The notes: generated from the sequence alone by a model not told the origin. Counted from the stretch's first letter, positions 14,918 to 23,477 are shown. The stretch: 42,434 bases of DNA from Pseudomonadota bacterium (GCA_030625085.1 DAOURK010000025.1:1-42434); one strand, 5' to 3'. Program-made: numbers and translations.

Positions 14918-16292
14918 AAAACAGTTATATTTATCGTATGGCACAACAAGGTAAAGCGCTTTCGCATGGGCAAAGATTTTCAATAATAACCTTAAAGAAG
15001 TCTTATGATGAAGAAAAGAAAGCGGGACCAACAGTACCTACCAAAGATTCAATCGGCCGAGTTACACGAGGCCTTGATATTGGGAGAAGGACTGTTGAAA
15101 AGATTCTTTCAGATTACAATAAAAATGGAAAAAATCTTATTGAGGTGCCACCTAAACCCCGGGGCAAACCACCTTTAAGAATCAGTGGTGACTTGACACC
15201 TCATATATGTCATCATATTCGTTCCGTGAATATACACGGAGGGCATATAAGTGTTCGAAATCTTCGTGCATGGCTTTTGCAGGAGTTTGACACCGACATT
15301 CCACTTATGACGCTTTGGCGAGCATTACGAAGGATAGGCTTTAGTTACGGCAAGAACAAGCGTCGCTCCGCCTTGAAAGAACGAGATTACGTTATTACTG
15401 CACGACGAAAATATCTACGAGAAAAAATATCGAATCGACATACTCGACGTAGCGAAGTGTATCTTGACGAAACATATATCAATAAAAACCATTCTAACGA
15501 TAATACATGGTTTCTTGACGCTGACGGTCCGTGGGTAAATAAGCCATCAGGCAAAGGGCCTCGTCTTATTATCGTGCATGCAATCACTGCAGAAGGATGG
15601 GTAGAGGGTGCGGAATTGGTATTTCAAGCAAAAACCTGTACTGGTGATTATCATGGTCAGATGAATTACGAAAATTTTTCAAAATGGTTCACCGAACAAC
15701 TGCTGCCCAACATACCAGCCGCATCAACCATAATAATGGATAATGCCAAATATCATAATATTTTGTCAGATGATACATTCCCGACACCACGGAGTACGAA
15801 AGGAGATTTACAGGCATGGTTGGAAAACAATCACCCCGAGTTTGGCTACCACACTGATCCTTCCAGGTTAAAACCGGAGCTGTATGAAATTTGTAAAAAA
15901 ATTGCTCCACCACCTGAATTCAAGCTTGACCGAATAGCTGAAGAACAAGGCCATCGAATCCTACGTACACCGCAATACCATTGTGAGCTTCAACCGATCG
16001 AGTCGTGTTGGGGGACCGTTAAAAATTACTGTCGGGATCATTGTGAATTTTCGATGAGCAGTCTTCAAAAACACTTACCAATTGGATTTTCGAAAGTGAC
16101 TCGATCAACCTGTCAAAAACTTATTGAAAAGGTACGCAAACAAGAAGATGCCTTCTGGAAGGAAGATGCAGATATAGATGCACAGGAAATGATTGAAGAG
16201 AGAAAATACAAATCCGAAGCATGTTATATTAATGCAGAGGATGAAGATGATTTCGAGTAAATAATTACCGCAAAGTCGTCTGGTACATGCTA
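14890..16292 (+). mobile_element. IS630-type insertion sequence, complete
   Basis: A 1403-bp element with 28-bp terminal inverted repeats. The left end 14890-14917 starts TAGCATGTACC and ends GACTTTGCGGTAA; the complement of 16265-16292 agrees at 25 of 28 positions. It is flanked by TA at 14888-14889 and 16293-16294, the TA target duplication typical of IS630/Tc1-mariner elements. It carries one intact transposase gene. It sits between the maturase and a truncated AAA gene. Confidence 0.92.
14938..16260 (+). CDS. IS630-type DDE transposase
   Basis: This 440-residue protein has an N-terminal helix-turn-helix region (SIGRVTRGLDIGRRTVEKILSDYNKNG, about 38-62) and a second winged-helix part with PLMTLWRALRRIGFSYGKNKRRSALKERD. 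The DDE_3 catalytic domain follows: YLDETYINK (Asp177), IIMDNAKYHN (Asp268) and PIESCWGTVKN (Glu355). The Asp268-Glu355 spacing, 86 intervening residues, is far longer than the roughly 34 usual for IS630; an insertion including GDLQAWLENNHPEFGYH explains it. All catalytic residues and both ends are present, so the element may still be active. Confidence 0.9.
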   Translation: MAQQGKALSHGQRFSIITLKKSYDEEKKAGPTVPTKDSIGRVTRGLDIGRRTVEKILSDYNKNGKNLIEVPPKPRGKPPLRISGDLTPHICHHIRSVNIHGGHISVRNLRAWLLQEFDTDIPLMTLWRALRRIGFSYGKNKRRSALKERDYVITARRKYLREKISNRHTRRSEVYLDETYINKNHSNDNTWFLDADGPWVNKPSGKGPRLIIVHAITAEGWVEGAELVFQAKTCTGDYHGQMNYENFSKWFTEQLLPNIPAASTIIMDNAKYHNILSDDTFPTPRSTKGDLQAWLENNHPEFGYHTDPSRLKPELYEICKKIAPPPEFKLDRIAEEQGHRILRTPQYHCELQPIESCWGTVKNYCRDHCEFSMSSLQKHLPIGFSKVTRSTCQKLIEKVRKQEDAFWKEDADIDAQEMIEERKYKSEACYINAEDEDDFE

Positions 16293-16294
16293 TA

Positions 16295-17005
16295 GTGTCT
16301 ATTGAAAATTTAGCCGAAACAAGAGCTAATTTAGAAAAAAGGCTGATTTTTGGATCTTATCCTGAGGTAATTATTGCTAAATCCGATAGTCAAAGGCAGG
16401 AATATTTACATGAGATAGTATCTTCATATTTATATAAAGATATTCTGGAAATGAATGGCATTAAAAAATCTAAAAAACTCATTCAACTGCTTCAATTATT
16501 GGCTTTTCAAATCGGCAAAGAAGTTTCTTTAACTGAATTGGGCAAGCAATTGGCTATGAGTAAAAATACAGTAGAAAGATATTTAGACTTATTGGAGCAA
16601 GTTTTTGTCATTATAAATATTCGGGGGCTTAGCCGTAATTTACGAAAAGAAATTACCAAGATGTCACGCTATTATTTTTACGATAATGGTATTCGTAATG
16701 CCCTTATTAATAATTTTAATTTACTTCACCTGAGGAATGATAAGGGTGAATTGTGGGAGAATTATATTATTGTTGAAAGGATTAAAAAACAACATTATCA
16801 GGGGATATGGTCAAATAATTATTTTTGGCGCACCTATAATCAAAAAGAAATCGATTGGGTAGAGGAAAGAGAAGGCAATCTATTTGGCTATGAAATTAAG
16901 TGGGGTAAGGGCAGTGTTAGAGAACCGAAAGAATGGAAGGAAAGTTATGATAATGCCTCATTCCAATTAATTAATCAGGATAATTATCTACATTTTATAA
17001 TCTAG
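16295..17005 (+). pseudogene. Truncated AAA ATPase (AAA_14/DUF4143), N-terminus lost
   Basis: The readable frame of 236 residues corresponds to the C-terminal part of AAA_14-DUF4143 ATPases: FGSYPEVIIAKSDSQRQEYLHEIVSSYLYKDIL, a winged-helix VSLTELGKQLAMSKNTVERYLDLLEQVFVI, FYDNGIRNALI, LWENYIIVERI and a C-terminal nuclease-like half (EIDWVEEREGNLFGYEIKW). Family members are about 400 residues with Walker A and B motifs upstream. Here they are absent because the frame begins at the IS630 right end. GTG 16295 has no ribosome site. It is probably a dead remnant, although a DUF4143-only protein cannot be excluded. Confidence 0.8.
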
Positions 17006-17119
17006 GCAAGGTATCCTGCAGTTATGCAGTTTAAAAATCAATGTGTTGCTAGTAAAAAAATAATTTCCTTAGAAATGTTATCAACATGATAGGTCACGGG
17101 GAGTTTATAAAATCTAAAA

Positions 17120-17161
17120 GGGTAGAATCAATAATTTTAATTGGTTCTGCCCTCTTTTTTT
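17120..17161 (+). terminator. Strong intrinsic terminator
   Basis: GGGTAGAATCAA pairs with TTGGTTCTGCCC (12 pairs, two of them G-U) around a 9-10 nt loop, followed by TCTTTTTTT. It closes the transcript that once carried the AAA gene. Confidence 0.85.
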
Positions 17162-17339
17162 ATACCTAAACCGGACGATAGAATCAATAAATTTGTTGTC
17201 CATTTCTTATTTTTGAAATTAATATAGCCTTCGATTTTTTATTCCTTAATCACCCAAATGGGGGATTCTTATCCCTCGTAAATCTGGTATTATACTCATA
17301 ATGGATGAGATTTATATCAACTTGTAAGGAGGAATATCA

Positions 17340-17669
17340 ATGAAAGATAAATCGGAACCATCTCTTAACGCCATGCAAGAGCAACACCCCGAAATCATGC
17401 AAGCATTTCATAAACTACATGAGGAAGCCACCAAAGAAGGTGTCTTAAGTGCCCAGGTCAAGGAGTTAATGGTAATAGCTATATCGGTCGCACTTCGCTG
17501 TGAACGCTGTATTCGTTTTCATACTCAGACAGCAATAAAAATGGGGATATCAAAAGAAGAAATTTTAGAAGCGGCAGGGGTCGCTATATTAATGGCAGGT
17601 GGCCCTGCTGTTGCTTACACTTCAATTCTTTGTGAAGTATTAGATGAAGTAGATGAATTGGGCGCTTAG
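17340..17669 (+). CDS. Carboxymuconolactone decarboxylase family protein (AhpD-like)
   Basis: This 109-residue all-helical protein has the family redox motif CERCIRFH at about 57-64 (CxxC followed three residues later by His) and the helix GISKEEILEAAGVAILMAGGPAVAY. AhpD-like members use the Cys pair for disulfide exchange and peroxide defence; others are decarboxylases, so the reaction is not fixed by sequence. GGAGG 8-9 nt upstream supports the start. It lies 56 bp before the Fe-S gene and is probably in one operon with it. Confidence 0.85.
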   Translation: MKDKSEPSLNAMQEQHPEIMQAFHKLHEEATKEGVLSAQVKELMVIAISVALRCERCIRFHTQTAIKMGISKEEILEAAGVAILMAGGPAVAYTSILCEVLDEVDELGA

Positions 17670-17725
17670 TTTTTGAAGAAATTTTTAAGATGCTTCTTTG
17701 GGCGCTTAACTAAGGAGATAATTCA

Positions 17726-18229
17726 ATGTCTGAACAATTGATTCAAAGTTTCGATATGAACTTAGCCACACCTGAATGCTTTCCAGTGGTTGACTGGTAT
17801 CGTGCGGGTGTGCAGTTACATGATGACATCACTGAGGTACTCCCATACCTGAATGCTGAACTCAAAAGTGCTGATTACGACCATGGCGCAAAAATTCTGC
17901 TGTGGATGAGCGACAATAAAAAATACGCATTCAGGCCATGTGAGATTGTTGTTGCGCCTGTTGAAAGTAGGGAAGAAGCTCAGAGACTGGTCAATGATAT
18001 AATTAGCATCGTAAACGATATTTGGATTCGAAGAAACGAGATAGAGCCAAACTTTGAAGGTAAAAAACCACCTCCGAATGTGTTGGACATCTATAAAATC
18101 TTACCAAAGACAAATTGCAAGGAATGTGGATTTACCTGCATGGCTTTTGCGAGCGCCTTAAGGGCAGATTCGACAAAATTATCACTTTGTCCTTATTTGT
18201 CAGAACAAGATTATTATAAATTAATATAA
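17726..18229 (+). CDS. Protein with C-terminal 4Fe-4S domain (PF04060-like)
   Basis: The protein has 167 residues. The C-terminal 40 carry LPKTNCKECGFTCMAFASALRADSTKLSLCPYL, the CxxCGxxxC...C pattern of the small Fe-S domain found in corrinoid acetyl-CoA pathway proteins, RnfB and similar proteins. The N-terminal 110 residues (SFDMNLATPECFPVVDWYRAGVQLH, HGAKILLWMSDNKKYAFRPCEIVVAPVESREEAQRLVNDIISIVNDIW) are not recognised. It is soluble, with no signal peptide. AAGGAG gives a good ribosome site. A role in electron transfer or in corrinoid-linked metabolism is inferred from the domain only. Confidence 0.7.
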   Translation: MSEQLIQSFDMNLATPECFPVVDWYRAGVQLHDDITEVLPYLNAELKSADYDHGAKILLWMSDNKKYAFRPCEIVVAPVESREEAQRLVNDIISIVNDIWIRRNEIEPNFEGKKPPPNVLDIYKILPKTNCKECGFTCMAFASALRADSTKLSLCPYLSEQDYYKLI

Positions 18230-18353
18230 GGAGAAAAAGGTGGATTATTGCTAATGAATGAAAAATTTATTTTTACGATAAGCTTTAAGGGATAAATCTA
18301 TTTAGAGAGGAAATTTTTTGATGTTTTTTATTTGTTCCCACTTATGAATTAAG

Positions 18354-18416
18354 GCAAATTTTTTTTATCATAAGTCATTGACGTTCAATATTTCAAAGAT
18401 AAAGGTGTGCGTCAGG
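18354..18416 (+). repeat. Family C conserved block, copy 1 (upstream of prepilin promoter)
   Basis: About 63 bp from GCAAATTTTTT through TCATTGAC, CAATATTTC and GTGTGCGTCAGG. It is roughly 80% identical, in the same orientation, to 20952-21012. It ends 21 bp before a predicted -35 box, as does copy 2, so it may be a shared regulator-binding region. GTCAGGGCT is repeated in tandem immediately downstream. Confidence 0.6.
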
Positions 18417-18437
18417 GCTGTCAGGGCTGTCCTTTTC

Positions 18438-18467
18438 TTGACAATAACCTAATGATGGTGATATATG
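18438..18467 (+). promoter_or_regulatory. Predicted promoter for the prepilin genes
   Basis: TTGACA (18438-18443) lies 17-18 bp upstream of ATATATG (18461-18467). The palindrome ATGTTT-A-AAACAT (18465-18477) overlaps the expected start. The leader to the prepilin gene would be about 380 nt and includes repeat A. Confidence 0.4.
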
Positions 18468-18576
18468 TTTAAAACATACAATATATTAAATGGAAAGGGG
18501 GGTTGAGATTAAAAGCACCAAAAATGTAATCAAAACAAATATGATTATACTTTTCTTGTTATATTTTTTATAAATT

Positions 18577-18592
18577 CCCTGCTGGTGCAGGG
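18577..18592. repeat. Small hairpin CCCTGC-TGGT-GCAGGG
   Basis: A perfect 6-bp stem with a 4-nt loop in the long prepilin leader, flanked by AATTC and ATGACA. This is the kind of short dispersed palindrome common in repeat-rich genomes. Function unknown. Confidence 0.45.
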
Positions 18593-18659
18593 ATGACAGA
18601 TTGAAAGGCTGAGAAGTCATATACATAAAATAAAAATTTCTAGGCATCCTTCATTTTCC

Positions 18660-18790
18660 AGTTTACACTTTTTGTCATTTCGAACACATTCATTACGTTC
18701 AGTGTAAACTCCGTGAGAAATCTTTAAACATGCGGCATATAAGATTTCTCGTCGTTCCACTCCTCGAAATGACAATAAAAAGTGTAAACT
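18660..18790. repeat. Palindromic repeat, family A copy 1
   Basis: A 131-bp imperfect palindrome. The outer arms are AGTTTACACTTTTTGTCATT and the inverted AAAAAGTGTAAACT; inner arms are GTCATTTCGA/TCGAAATGAC and GAGAAATCT/AGATTTCTC. Copy 2 is at 38232-38339. No coding capacity. It lies in the 5' leader of the prepilin gene, ending 66 bp before its start. Confidence 0.75.
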
Positions 18791-18856
18791 ACTCATTGTG
18801 TTTTATGAAAGATGCCAATTTCTATACAATAAAATTATTAAATCAGGAGAAAATAT

Positions 18857-19282
18857 ATGTTTAATTTGAGGAGAGGAGAAAAAGGTTTTACCCTCGTTGA
18901 AATTATGGTTGTGCTTGTCATTTTAGGTGTACTGGCAACAATCTCAGTTCCGGTGTATACAGGTTATGTGCGTAAGGCAAGAATCAGTGAGGCTATTTCT
19001 AATGTAGGGGCCTATGCCAATGCTATGCGAATCTATAAAATGGAGCATGCAGAGTATCCACCTTCAACCCAAACGCTTAACGTTAGTATTGATGAATACT
19101 ATTTCGGTATTACATGGGTACTTAGCTTTGATAAGCTAACTGCAACAATGACGATAACGCCTAAGACCACGAGTGACATACCTGTAGCAGACACAGGAAC
19201 ATATATATTAGATAAAGACTATAAAGGTGCTTGGTCAGGTGTCCTAGTCGAAAAATATGCCAGCTACCTTAAGCGTAGCTAA
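18857..19282 (+). CDS. Type IV prepilin (major-pilin-like)
   Basis: This 141-residue protein has a class III leader: cleavage after Gly10 (RRGEKG/FTLVEIMVVLVILGVLATISVP), with Glu at mature position 5 and the hydrophobic N-terminal helix of pilins. The mature protein continues with the alpha-helix YVRKARISEAISNVGAYANAMRIYKMEHAEYP, which is the T4P/pseudopilin layout. There is no C-terminal disulfide pair. It could be the major subunit of this pilus, being the first and best-conserved prepilin, with AGGAGA ribosome site. A prepilin peptidase is not in the window. Confidence 0.88.
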   Translation: MFNLRRGEKGFTLVEIMVVLVILGVLATISVPVYTGYVRKARISEAISNVGAYANAMRIYKMEHAEYPPSTQTLNVSIDEYYFGITWVLSFDKLTATMTITPKTTSDIPVADTGTYILDKDYKGAWSGVLVEKYASYLKRS

Positions 19283-19376
19283 GCGTACCACTACTTTAAA
19301 AACCGATTTTAATCTATATCAAAATATATTAATAAAATATATTTTAAATAAATTACACCGTGTAAAAAAAAATTAG

Positions 19377-19802
19377 ATGACCGATCATAATGATCTAGTA
19401 TGTTTTCAAGACATGAATCCCTTAGACTGCCGAGGATTAAGCCTTATTGAGATTATGGTTTCGGTAATGATCCTCTTAATTACTATTGCCGGATTTATGA
19501 CTACCTATTCTTATTTCAGCAGACAAGTCACTAAATCTCAACAAAAACGTTCTGCTACGCGGTTTGCGCAAAAAACATTAGAAGAATATATGGCAGACCC
19601 TAATTTTTTACAAAAAGGGCCCATTACCAACAAGGATATTACTATTGATTCACAACGAAATCTTAAAGGCACATTAGAAATAAAATTTTTTCCTGAAGAG
19701 ATCATTTCGGACTCGAAGTGGAGAGAAATTGAATGCGGAATCCACTGGACAGATGGCAATGTTTCTCTTAATGTTTCTCTTACTACCATCTGGGGAAAAT
19801 AA
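19377..19802 (+). CDS. Minor prepilin, PilV/MshO-like
   Basis: This 141-residue protein has an unusually long 20-residue leader with cleavage predicted after Gly20 (NPLDCRG/LSLIEIMVSVMILLITIAGFMTTYSYF) and Glu at mature position 5. The following segment (RFAQKTLEEYMAD) is typical of PilV-like minor pseudopilins that prime fibre assembly. The first mature residue is Leu instead of the usual Phe/Met. It abuts the next prepilin gene with no gap, so the two are cotranslated. Confidence 0.78.
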   Translation: MTDHNDLVCFQDMNPLDCRGLSLIEIMVSVMILLITIAGFMTTYSYFSRQVTKSQQKRSATRFAQKTLEEYMADPNFLQKGPITNKDITIDSQRNLKGTLEIKFFPEEIISDSKWREIECGIHWTDGNVSLNVSLTTIWGK

Positions 19803-20552
19803 ATGGGGCCATCTGTGTATTTTTGGTTAAGAGACAAACCCTCACTATCCAGAGGATTTACCTTAACCGAACTTCTTATGGCCATGATGATCACCGCTAT
19901 CTTATTTGTTATCTTAGGCAACTTCCTGACCAATTTCTACCAAAATCGAGAGGCTCATAAAGTAATGATGGAACTTCAGGAACAAACCCACTATGGTATG
20001 GAACGGATAATCAATGGCTATAATAGGGGGGAACACCAAGAGCCGCATGCAAATCCTCGATATGGTGGTATTCTCTGGGCATCCAAATATTATACTGATC
20101 CTAATAAAATTTTTATAGATGATGATGCAAGAGAGGGTGCGAGGGGAATAGTGGAATGTGACCCCTCTCCAGATAATGTCTTTAAAAGTATCTTTTTCCC
20201 CGATTATACCCAAGACCCAAATGAACGTGATTGCTACTTAGGTGTAAAAAATTACATTGGTTATGTGCAGAAAGATAATACCCTTTACCAACTTCATCTA
20301 TTTCAAGACCCGAATAAAAAGCACCCGCCGCCAACCCAAGTTATCCCTTATCTTGTTGGAAGTCGGGGGTATAAGCAAAATCCATATACCGTTGAGGTCA
20401 AATTTTTGCGAGGTATTGACCCAAATCATCCTCCTAAAGGAATAGACCCCAAGGTGGTAGATCCAAATCAAGTAGTCTCAATTCACCTGAAGATGACGAA
20501 AGATAAATTAAATTTTGGATTAAATTCAACAGTTACCTTAAGGAATTATTGA
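19803..20552 (+). CDS. Minor prepilin, PilW-like
   Basis: This 249-residue protein has leader cleavage predicted after Gly18 (KPSLSRG/FTLTELLMAMMITAILFVILGNFL), with Glu at mature position 5, then a large beta-rich C-terminal region. Length and order (after a PilV-like gene) fit PilW/PilJ minor pilins placed at the fibre tip. Its ATG follows the preceding stop directly. The C-terminal domain, rich in Asp-Pro-Asn (DPN/DPK) words, is not recognised. Confidence 0.75.
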   Translation: MGPSVYFWLRDKPSLSRGFTLTELLMAMMITAILFVILGNFLTNFYQNREAHKVMMELQEQTHYGMERIINGYNRGEHQEPHANPRYGGILWASKYYTDPNKIFIDDDAREGARGIVECDPSPDNVFKSIFFPDYTQDPNERDCYLGVKNYIGYVQKDNTLYQLHLFQDPNKKHPPPTQVIPYLVGSRGYKQNPYTVEVKFLRGIDPNHPPKGIDPKVVDPNQVVSIHLKMTKDKLNFGLNSTVTLRNY

Positions 20553-20951
20553 TCCTAACAACTAAACATTGCCATAGGATGATAATAAACATGGGGTAAG
20601 CTCTTCATCTATTTATTTTCAACTTTGAAATCATTACTGGATAAACCTGAAAACCGGAAGACATGTTTTAAAACTACAAAAAAAATTTCTCTACGATTTA
20701 ATTACCCTAACCGAGATAATAAAAAGAGCCCCTTTCTCAGCCACTGGGTGAAGCAAAAAATTAATGGGATCAAAGATGGCTGAATATACAATTAGATTAT
20801 AGCATGTAATTTCATTATTATTATATAGATATAAATCCATATAAAAAATTTAGCGAATTATATATTCAAAATTATAATCTTACAGCTATGACGCATGAAT
20901 TTTAGTTGCTGTCATATCAAGGGTTGGCAGGTAATCTGTAAAAAAAATTTC
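20553..20951. other. Non-coding gap after the prepilin genes
   Basis: No supported gene. The perfect inverted repeat TCAGCCA (20737-20743)/TGGCTGA (20777-20783) encloses GGGTGAAGCAAAA, faintly like part of a c-di-GMP riboswitch but without its other conserved elements. The remainder is AT-rich. Confidence 0.35.
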
Positions 20952-21012
20952 GCAAATTTTTTAATCATAGGTCATTGACAGCCAATATTTCGGGATAAAG
21001 ATGTGCGTCAGG
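20952..21012 (+). repeat. Family C conserved block, copy 2 (upstream of pilus assembly promoter)
   Basis: About 61 bp sharing GCAAATTTTTT, TCATTGAC, CAATATTTC, ATAAAG and GTGCGTCAGG with 18354-18416. It ends 19 bp before the -35 of the promoter at 21032. Confidence 0.6.
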
Positions 21013-21031
21013 TGATAATCTTAACTTCACA

Positions 21032-21060
21032 TTGCCTTTTTGAATGGGTAATGGTATAAT
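21032..21060 (+). promoter_or_regulatory. Predicted sigma-70 promoter of the pilus assembly operon
   Basis: TTGCCT (21032-21037) and a perfect TATAAT (21055-21060) with 17-bp spacing lie 48 bp before the ExeA-like start. Downstream genes follow with gaps under about 35 bp, so this promoter may drive 21108-31942. Confidence 0.65.
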
Positions 21061-21107
21061 AGGATTGATAATTTATTGTAAAATATCAAACTATTTGTAG
21101 GGATAAG

Positions 21108-22022
21108 ATGGAATATTATTCAATAATCGGGCTCAAAAAAGAACCTTTTTCTAATTCTCCGGATCCAAGTTTTTTTTATTATTCCCCGGAATATCAGGAA
21201 TGCTTGCAGCGGCTTGAAATTTCCATTCGCCTTCGAAGGGGATTAAATATTATTCTCGGCAATATTGGAACAGGGAAAACCACTATTAGTCGTATTCTGC
21301 TTAATATGTTTAAAAAGGAAAAAAATCACTTTTTGTTTCGTTTGATTTTAGATCCATCCTTTCGCTCGGAGTTTCAATTTTTATCTTGCCTAATCAATAC
21401 ATTCAATATTGAGACTCACGTTCAGTCTACCCTCGGGTATAAAGAAGCTTTACAAAACTACCTTTTTCAAAAAGGGGTCCACGAAAAAAAAATTATTGTT
21501 CTTCTCATTGATGAAGGGCAAAAGCTCACCTCCCCATATATTGAAATTTTGCGAAATTTGTTAAATTTTGAAACAAATGAATATAAACTGTTACAATTAA
21601 TTATCCTTGCTCAGATGGAATTTTTAGATGTTGTGGCTGATCATAAAAATTTTATGGATAGAGTAAATGTTAGCTATACTATTAAACCATTAAATCTGGA
21701 AGAGACCAAGGCACTCATCCGTCATCGCCTTACTGTCGCAGAATTGCCGCCGGAGAAAACCTTATTTAATGATGAAGCGATCCAATATATTTTCTTACAA
21801 ACTCATGGATATCCTAGAAAAATCATTCAATTCTGTCATCATGCGTTAGTTCTGACCATAATCCATAAAAAACAGGTTGTAGATCTAAATATTGTTCAAG
21901 ATATACAAAAAAAGGGCATTTTTATTGATGATGAGATCGTCCGGCTCAAAAAAAACCTTCAAGCGCTTTATAAGAATTATTCTCAAATGCAATCACATTT
22001 ATATTCAACGAACAAAAGTTAA
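21108..22022 (+). CDS. ExeA/MshM-like AAA ATPase
   Basis: The 304-residue protein has Walker A GNIGTGKTT at 51-59, Walker B VLLIDEGQKL at about 131-140 and the family start FSNSPDPSFFYYSPEYQECLQRL. It lacks the C-terminal peptidoglycan-binding domain of full-length GspA/ExeA, and so resembles MshM of MSHA pili. Such ATPases help secretin assembly across the cell wall. Its place directly before PilM/MshI-like genes matches the MSHA order. Confidence 0.85.
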   Translation: MEYYSIIGLKKEPFSNSPDPSFFYYSPEYQECLQRLEISIRLRRGLNIILGNIGTGKTTISRILLNMFKKEKNHFLFRLILDPSFRSEFQFLSCLINTFNIETHVQSTLGYKEALQNYLFQKGVHEKKIIVLLIDEGQKLTSPYIEILRNLLNFETNEYKLLQLIILAQMEFLDVVADHKNFMDRVNVSYTIKPLNLEETKALIRHRLTVAELPPEKTLFNDEAIQYIFLQTHGYPRKIIQFCHHALVLTIIHKKQVVDLNIVQDIQKKGIFIDDEIVRLKKNLQALYKNYSQMQSHLYSTNKS

Positions 22023-22054
22023 TTAAAATAGCCATAATCAAGGATAAAAACGGG

Positions 22055-23473
22055 TTGAAAAAAGAAGAAGAACTTGCCTCAACAAATAAACTTTTACAAA
22101 TTATTAGGGGAGATACTGAATCCCAAAAAGGGGAAAAGCCGGAAAAAAATCTAAACTTTGCCGATTCTCCGCCTTCCGATAATAAAACCTCTATAGAAGC
22201 TCCCCTGGGGGGAGAAAATGTACCTCCACAAAAGGTTGATGATTTTCATCCTCCGTTAAAAAAAGATGTAAATCATAAAATAAAAAAGAACATAAACCAT
22301 GAGAAGGATCATGATGATCCTCCTCAAACGCAAACCCATATAGAGGATCAATTTTCAAAAATCAATGATCAGCAAAAAACTAAAAACACTCCTAATAAAA
22401 ATATATATTTTAATGCCTCAAATAGTTCAAAAAAGGAAAAACAAATACTTTATAAAAGTCATGGGGAATTGAGGGGGAATATCAATTCTTATTTGGGATT
22501 GGATATAGGTACCCGATCTATAAAATTTGTTCAAATCCAACATAAATTAAATAAACAAAATCTTATCTCCTGGGGGATCATCGAAATCCCTCCAATAATT
22601 GAAAAAGAGAAAAAAAAACCTCGGGTTACTATTTTAAAAAATTTACTCGAGGGGATTTCTAATTCTCGCATAAAAGTTATCAGTTCTATCGGAGGGCCAT
22701 CGGTAATCGTAAGACACATTAAGTTCCCCCCCCTTTCCGATAAAGAAATTGAAGAATCTATTAAATGGGAATCTAAAACTTACATCCCCTTTCCTTTACG
22801 AGAGGTAAATATTGATTACCAAATTCTTAGAAGGTCCCCTAAAAATAAACAAGTAGATATTCTCTTGGTGGCTGTAACGAAAAAACTTCTCAAAGAGCAT
22901 TTGGAAAGTCTGCACTATATCCAAGTTAATCCCCATATAGTAGACATTAACTCCCTTGCCTTGGTAAATTGCTATACTATGAACAATGAGCATAAAGAGG
23001 AACGAGCTACTGTTTTACTGGATATAGGGGCTTCAACAACCATTTTAAATATCTATAAAAAAAATGATTTTTTTTTCACAAGGGACATTCCCATTGCAGG
23101 CGATGTATTTACCAGCCATATTCAAGAAAAAAACCATTTAAACTATGAGGAAGCTGAAAATAGTAAGCGGGATAAAGGGTTTCCTCTCAATACCATCAAA
23201 CCTGCCTTAGATAATTTAATTAAAGAAATACGTCGTTCACTCATTTATTATGATAACCAAACTATGCGCAGAGGATTCAGCCGGGTCATTCTCAGTGGTG
23301 GAAGCTCTCGGTTCTCCGGACTCGCCGGCTATCTTTCAGAAGAGCTCGGTTTAAAAGTAAACTTTGCCAACCCACTGCGATCAATCAACATTGACCCCAA
23401 AAAATTTTCATTAGAAGAGCTTGATCTTTTTGCCCCACATATAGCTCTTGCTATTGGACTAACTAACAAATAA
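22055..23473 (+). CDS. pilM: PilM/MshI-like actin-fold pilus assembly protein
   Basis: This 472-residue protein has an actin-like fold starting near residue 146 (YLGLDIGTRSIKFVQI) with SSIGGPSVIVRHIKFPPLSDKEIEESIKWESKTYIPFP, VLLDIGASTTILNIY and RVILSGGSSRFSGLAGYLSEELG, all PilM signatures. It forms the cytoplasmic ring that binds the PilN N-terminus. The first 140 or so residues are an unusual hydrophilic, Pro/Lys/Asp-rich disordered extension absent from typical 350-residue PilM. The start is TTG 22055 after AAGGAT; no good internal ATG precedes the fold. PilN follows 4 bp downstream. Confidence 0.88.
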   Translation: MKKEEELASTNKLLQIIRGDTESQKGEKPEKNLNFADSPPSDNKTSIEAPLGGENVPPQKVDDFHPPLKKDVNHKIKKNINHEKDHDDPPQTQTHIEDQFSKINDQQKTKNTPNKNIYFNASNSSKKEKQILYKSHGELRGNINSYLGLDIGTRSIKFVQIQHKLNKQNLISWGIIEIPPIIEKEKKKPRVTILKNLLEGISNSRIKVISSIGGPSVIVRHIKFPPLSDKEIEESIKWESKTYIPFPLREVNIDYQILRRSPKNKQVDILLVAVTKKLLKEHLESLHYIQVNPHIVDINSLALVNCYTMNNEHKEERATVLLDIGASTTILNIYKKNDFFFTRDIPIAGDVFTSHIQEKNHLNYEEAENSKRDKGFPLNTIKPALDNLIKEIRRSLIYYDNQTMRRGFSRVILSGGSSRFSGLAGYLSEELGLKVNFANPLRSINIDPKKFSLEELDLFAPHIALAIGLTNK

Positions 23474-23477
23474 AATT

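Noticed and set aside
20625-20790. Possible c-di-GMP (GEMM) riboswitch before the pilus assembly operon
   Set aside because: GGGTGAAGCAAA and a TCAGCCA/TGGCTGA stem are reminiscent, but the conserved 5' half and tetraloop region do not line up contiguously, and the element is about 250 bp upstream of the predicted promoter.
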